From assembly GCA_965279405.1 (NCBI GenBank), contig OZ257157.1:4278001-4342000 (forward strand): a DNA stretch of 64,000 nucleotides. Reading direction: 5' to 3'. The notes under the pieces were generated by a model that did not search any database, was not told the DNA's origin, and saw only the letters and a list, made by a program, of their open reading frames with translations. The stretch comes from CBDDIP01 sp965279405. GTDB lineage: Bacteria > Actinomycetota > Acidimicrobiia > Acidimicrobiales > Ilumatobacteraceae. This document shows positions 63,834-64,000 of the stretch, one piece after another. Position numbers and translations under genes: made by a program. How positions within the stretch are numbered: position 1 is the first letter of the stretch; each line of letters starts with the position of its first letter.

Positions 63834-64000
63834 CCAGCGCGCCATCGGCAAGATGCGTTGCCTCGGCCCGAACGCAGGGGCGCGATGGCCATCGAGGAGC
63901 AACAGCCGCACGACCCGGCCGCGCTGGCCGGCGTACGGCTCGAGCAGCTCGAGCATCCGCTCGTCGGTGCCGCGTGGCTGCCCGCTGAGCGCGTGGGTGA
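63831..64000 (-). CDS. C-terminal end of a gene cut by the window edge, possibly a DNA-3-methyladenine glycosylase II (AlkA-like)
   Basis: An open minus-strand frame enters from the right edge and ends with TAG at 63833-63831, giving the last 55 residues of a protein. It contains LEPYAGQRGRVVRLLLLDG and, further on, FGPRQRILPM. The PYxGQRGRVVRLL pattern followed by a GPR stretch is one I associate with the end of HhH-GPD glycosylases of the AlkA type, but this is a weak match. Codon third positions are GC-rich, as in real genes here. Confidence 0.45.
   Translation of the reverse strand, partial: THALSGQPRGTDERMLELLEPYAGQRGRVVRLLLLDGHRAPAFGPRQRILPMARW

Overview
The window comes from a high-GC actinobacterium. 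The 16S and 23S rRNA genes, the lack of any tRNA in the 16S-23S spacer, an enlarged 23S domain III insert and the gene content all fit the class Acidimicrobiia, probably an Ilumatobacter-like lineage; that placement is my reading of the sequence and was not searched. Coding is dense, genes often overlap by 1 to 4 bases (ATGA, GTGA, TGATG), and many starts are GTG.

Layout. 1-4915: arginine genes (argR, argH), an alkyladenine glycosylase, a DUF2332 protein and tyrS. 4912-10416: one complete rRNA operon with promoter, leader, 16S, spacer, 23S, 5S and intrinsic terminator. 10438-22883: a TPR protein with a long repetitive charged N-terminus, an LD-carboxypeptidase, a small OB-fold protein, class II aldolase, DUF1015, a NagD-like HAD, a phasin-like protein with a histone-like tail, then tlyA-nadK-recN-murJ and a PAP2 membrane protein. 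22924-33192: a GT39-like membrane protein, a HAD, pyrG-nudix-xerD-HD, a small membrane/lipoprotein pair, trpS, scpA-scpB-rluB. From argH to rluB the order resembles the Mycobacterium tuberculosis Rv1657-Rv1711 region (as I recall it), with the rRNA operon and several genes inserted. 33258-40163: tyrA-aroA, then a HAD phosphatase, a UbiA-type prenyltransferase, a methyltransferase, and DprE1- and DprE2-like enzymes. 40305-64000: an envelope glycan region with six large GT-C type membrane proteins (including a 1451-residue AftD-like arabinofuranosyltransferase), GT4 and GT2 enzymes, a polyprenol-phosphate mannose synthase-like protein, a PIG-V-like mannosyltransferase, an acyltransferase with SGNH domain, methyltransferases, and a four-gene operon of two epimerases, a GMC oxidoreductase and a small protein.

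How it fits together. UbiA-type transferase, DprE1 and DprE2 would make decaprenylphosphoryl-arabinose, the lipid donor of cell-wall arabinan; AftD is an arabinan transferase of the arabinogalactan/lipoarabinomannan pathway. Finding both ends of this route outside Mycobacteriales, beside polyprenol-phosphate mannose synthesis and mannosyltransferases, suggests an arabinan- or arabinomannan-like envelope polymer. This is the most interesting system in the window.

Two sequence-level patterns recur. A TAnnnT -10 box lies 6 to 9 bases before the start codon of some fifteen genes on both strands, so leaderless transcription looks widespread. Nested palindromes, in one case four tandem hairpin units, sit at the ends of convergent genes.
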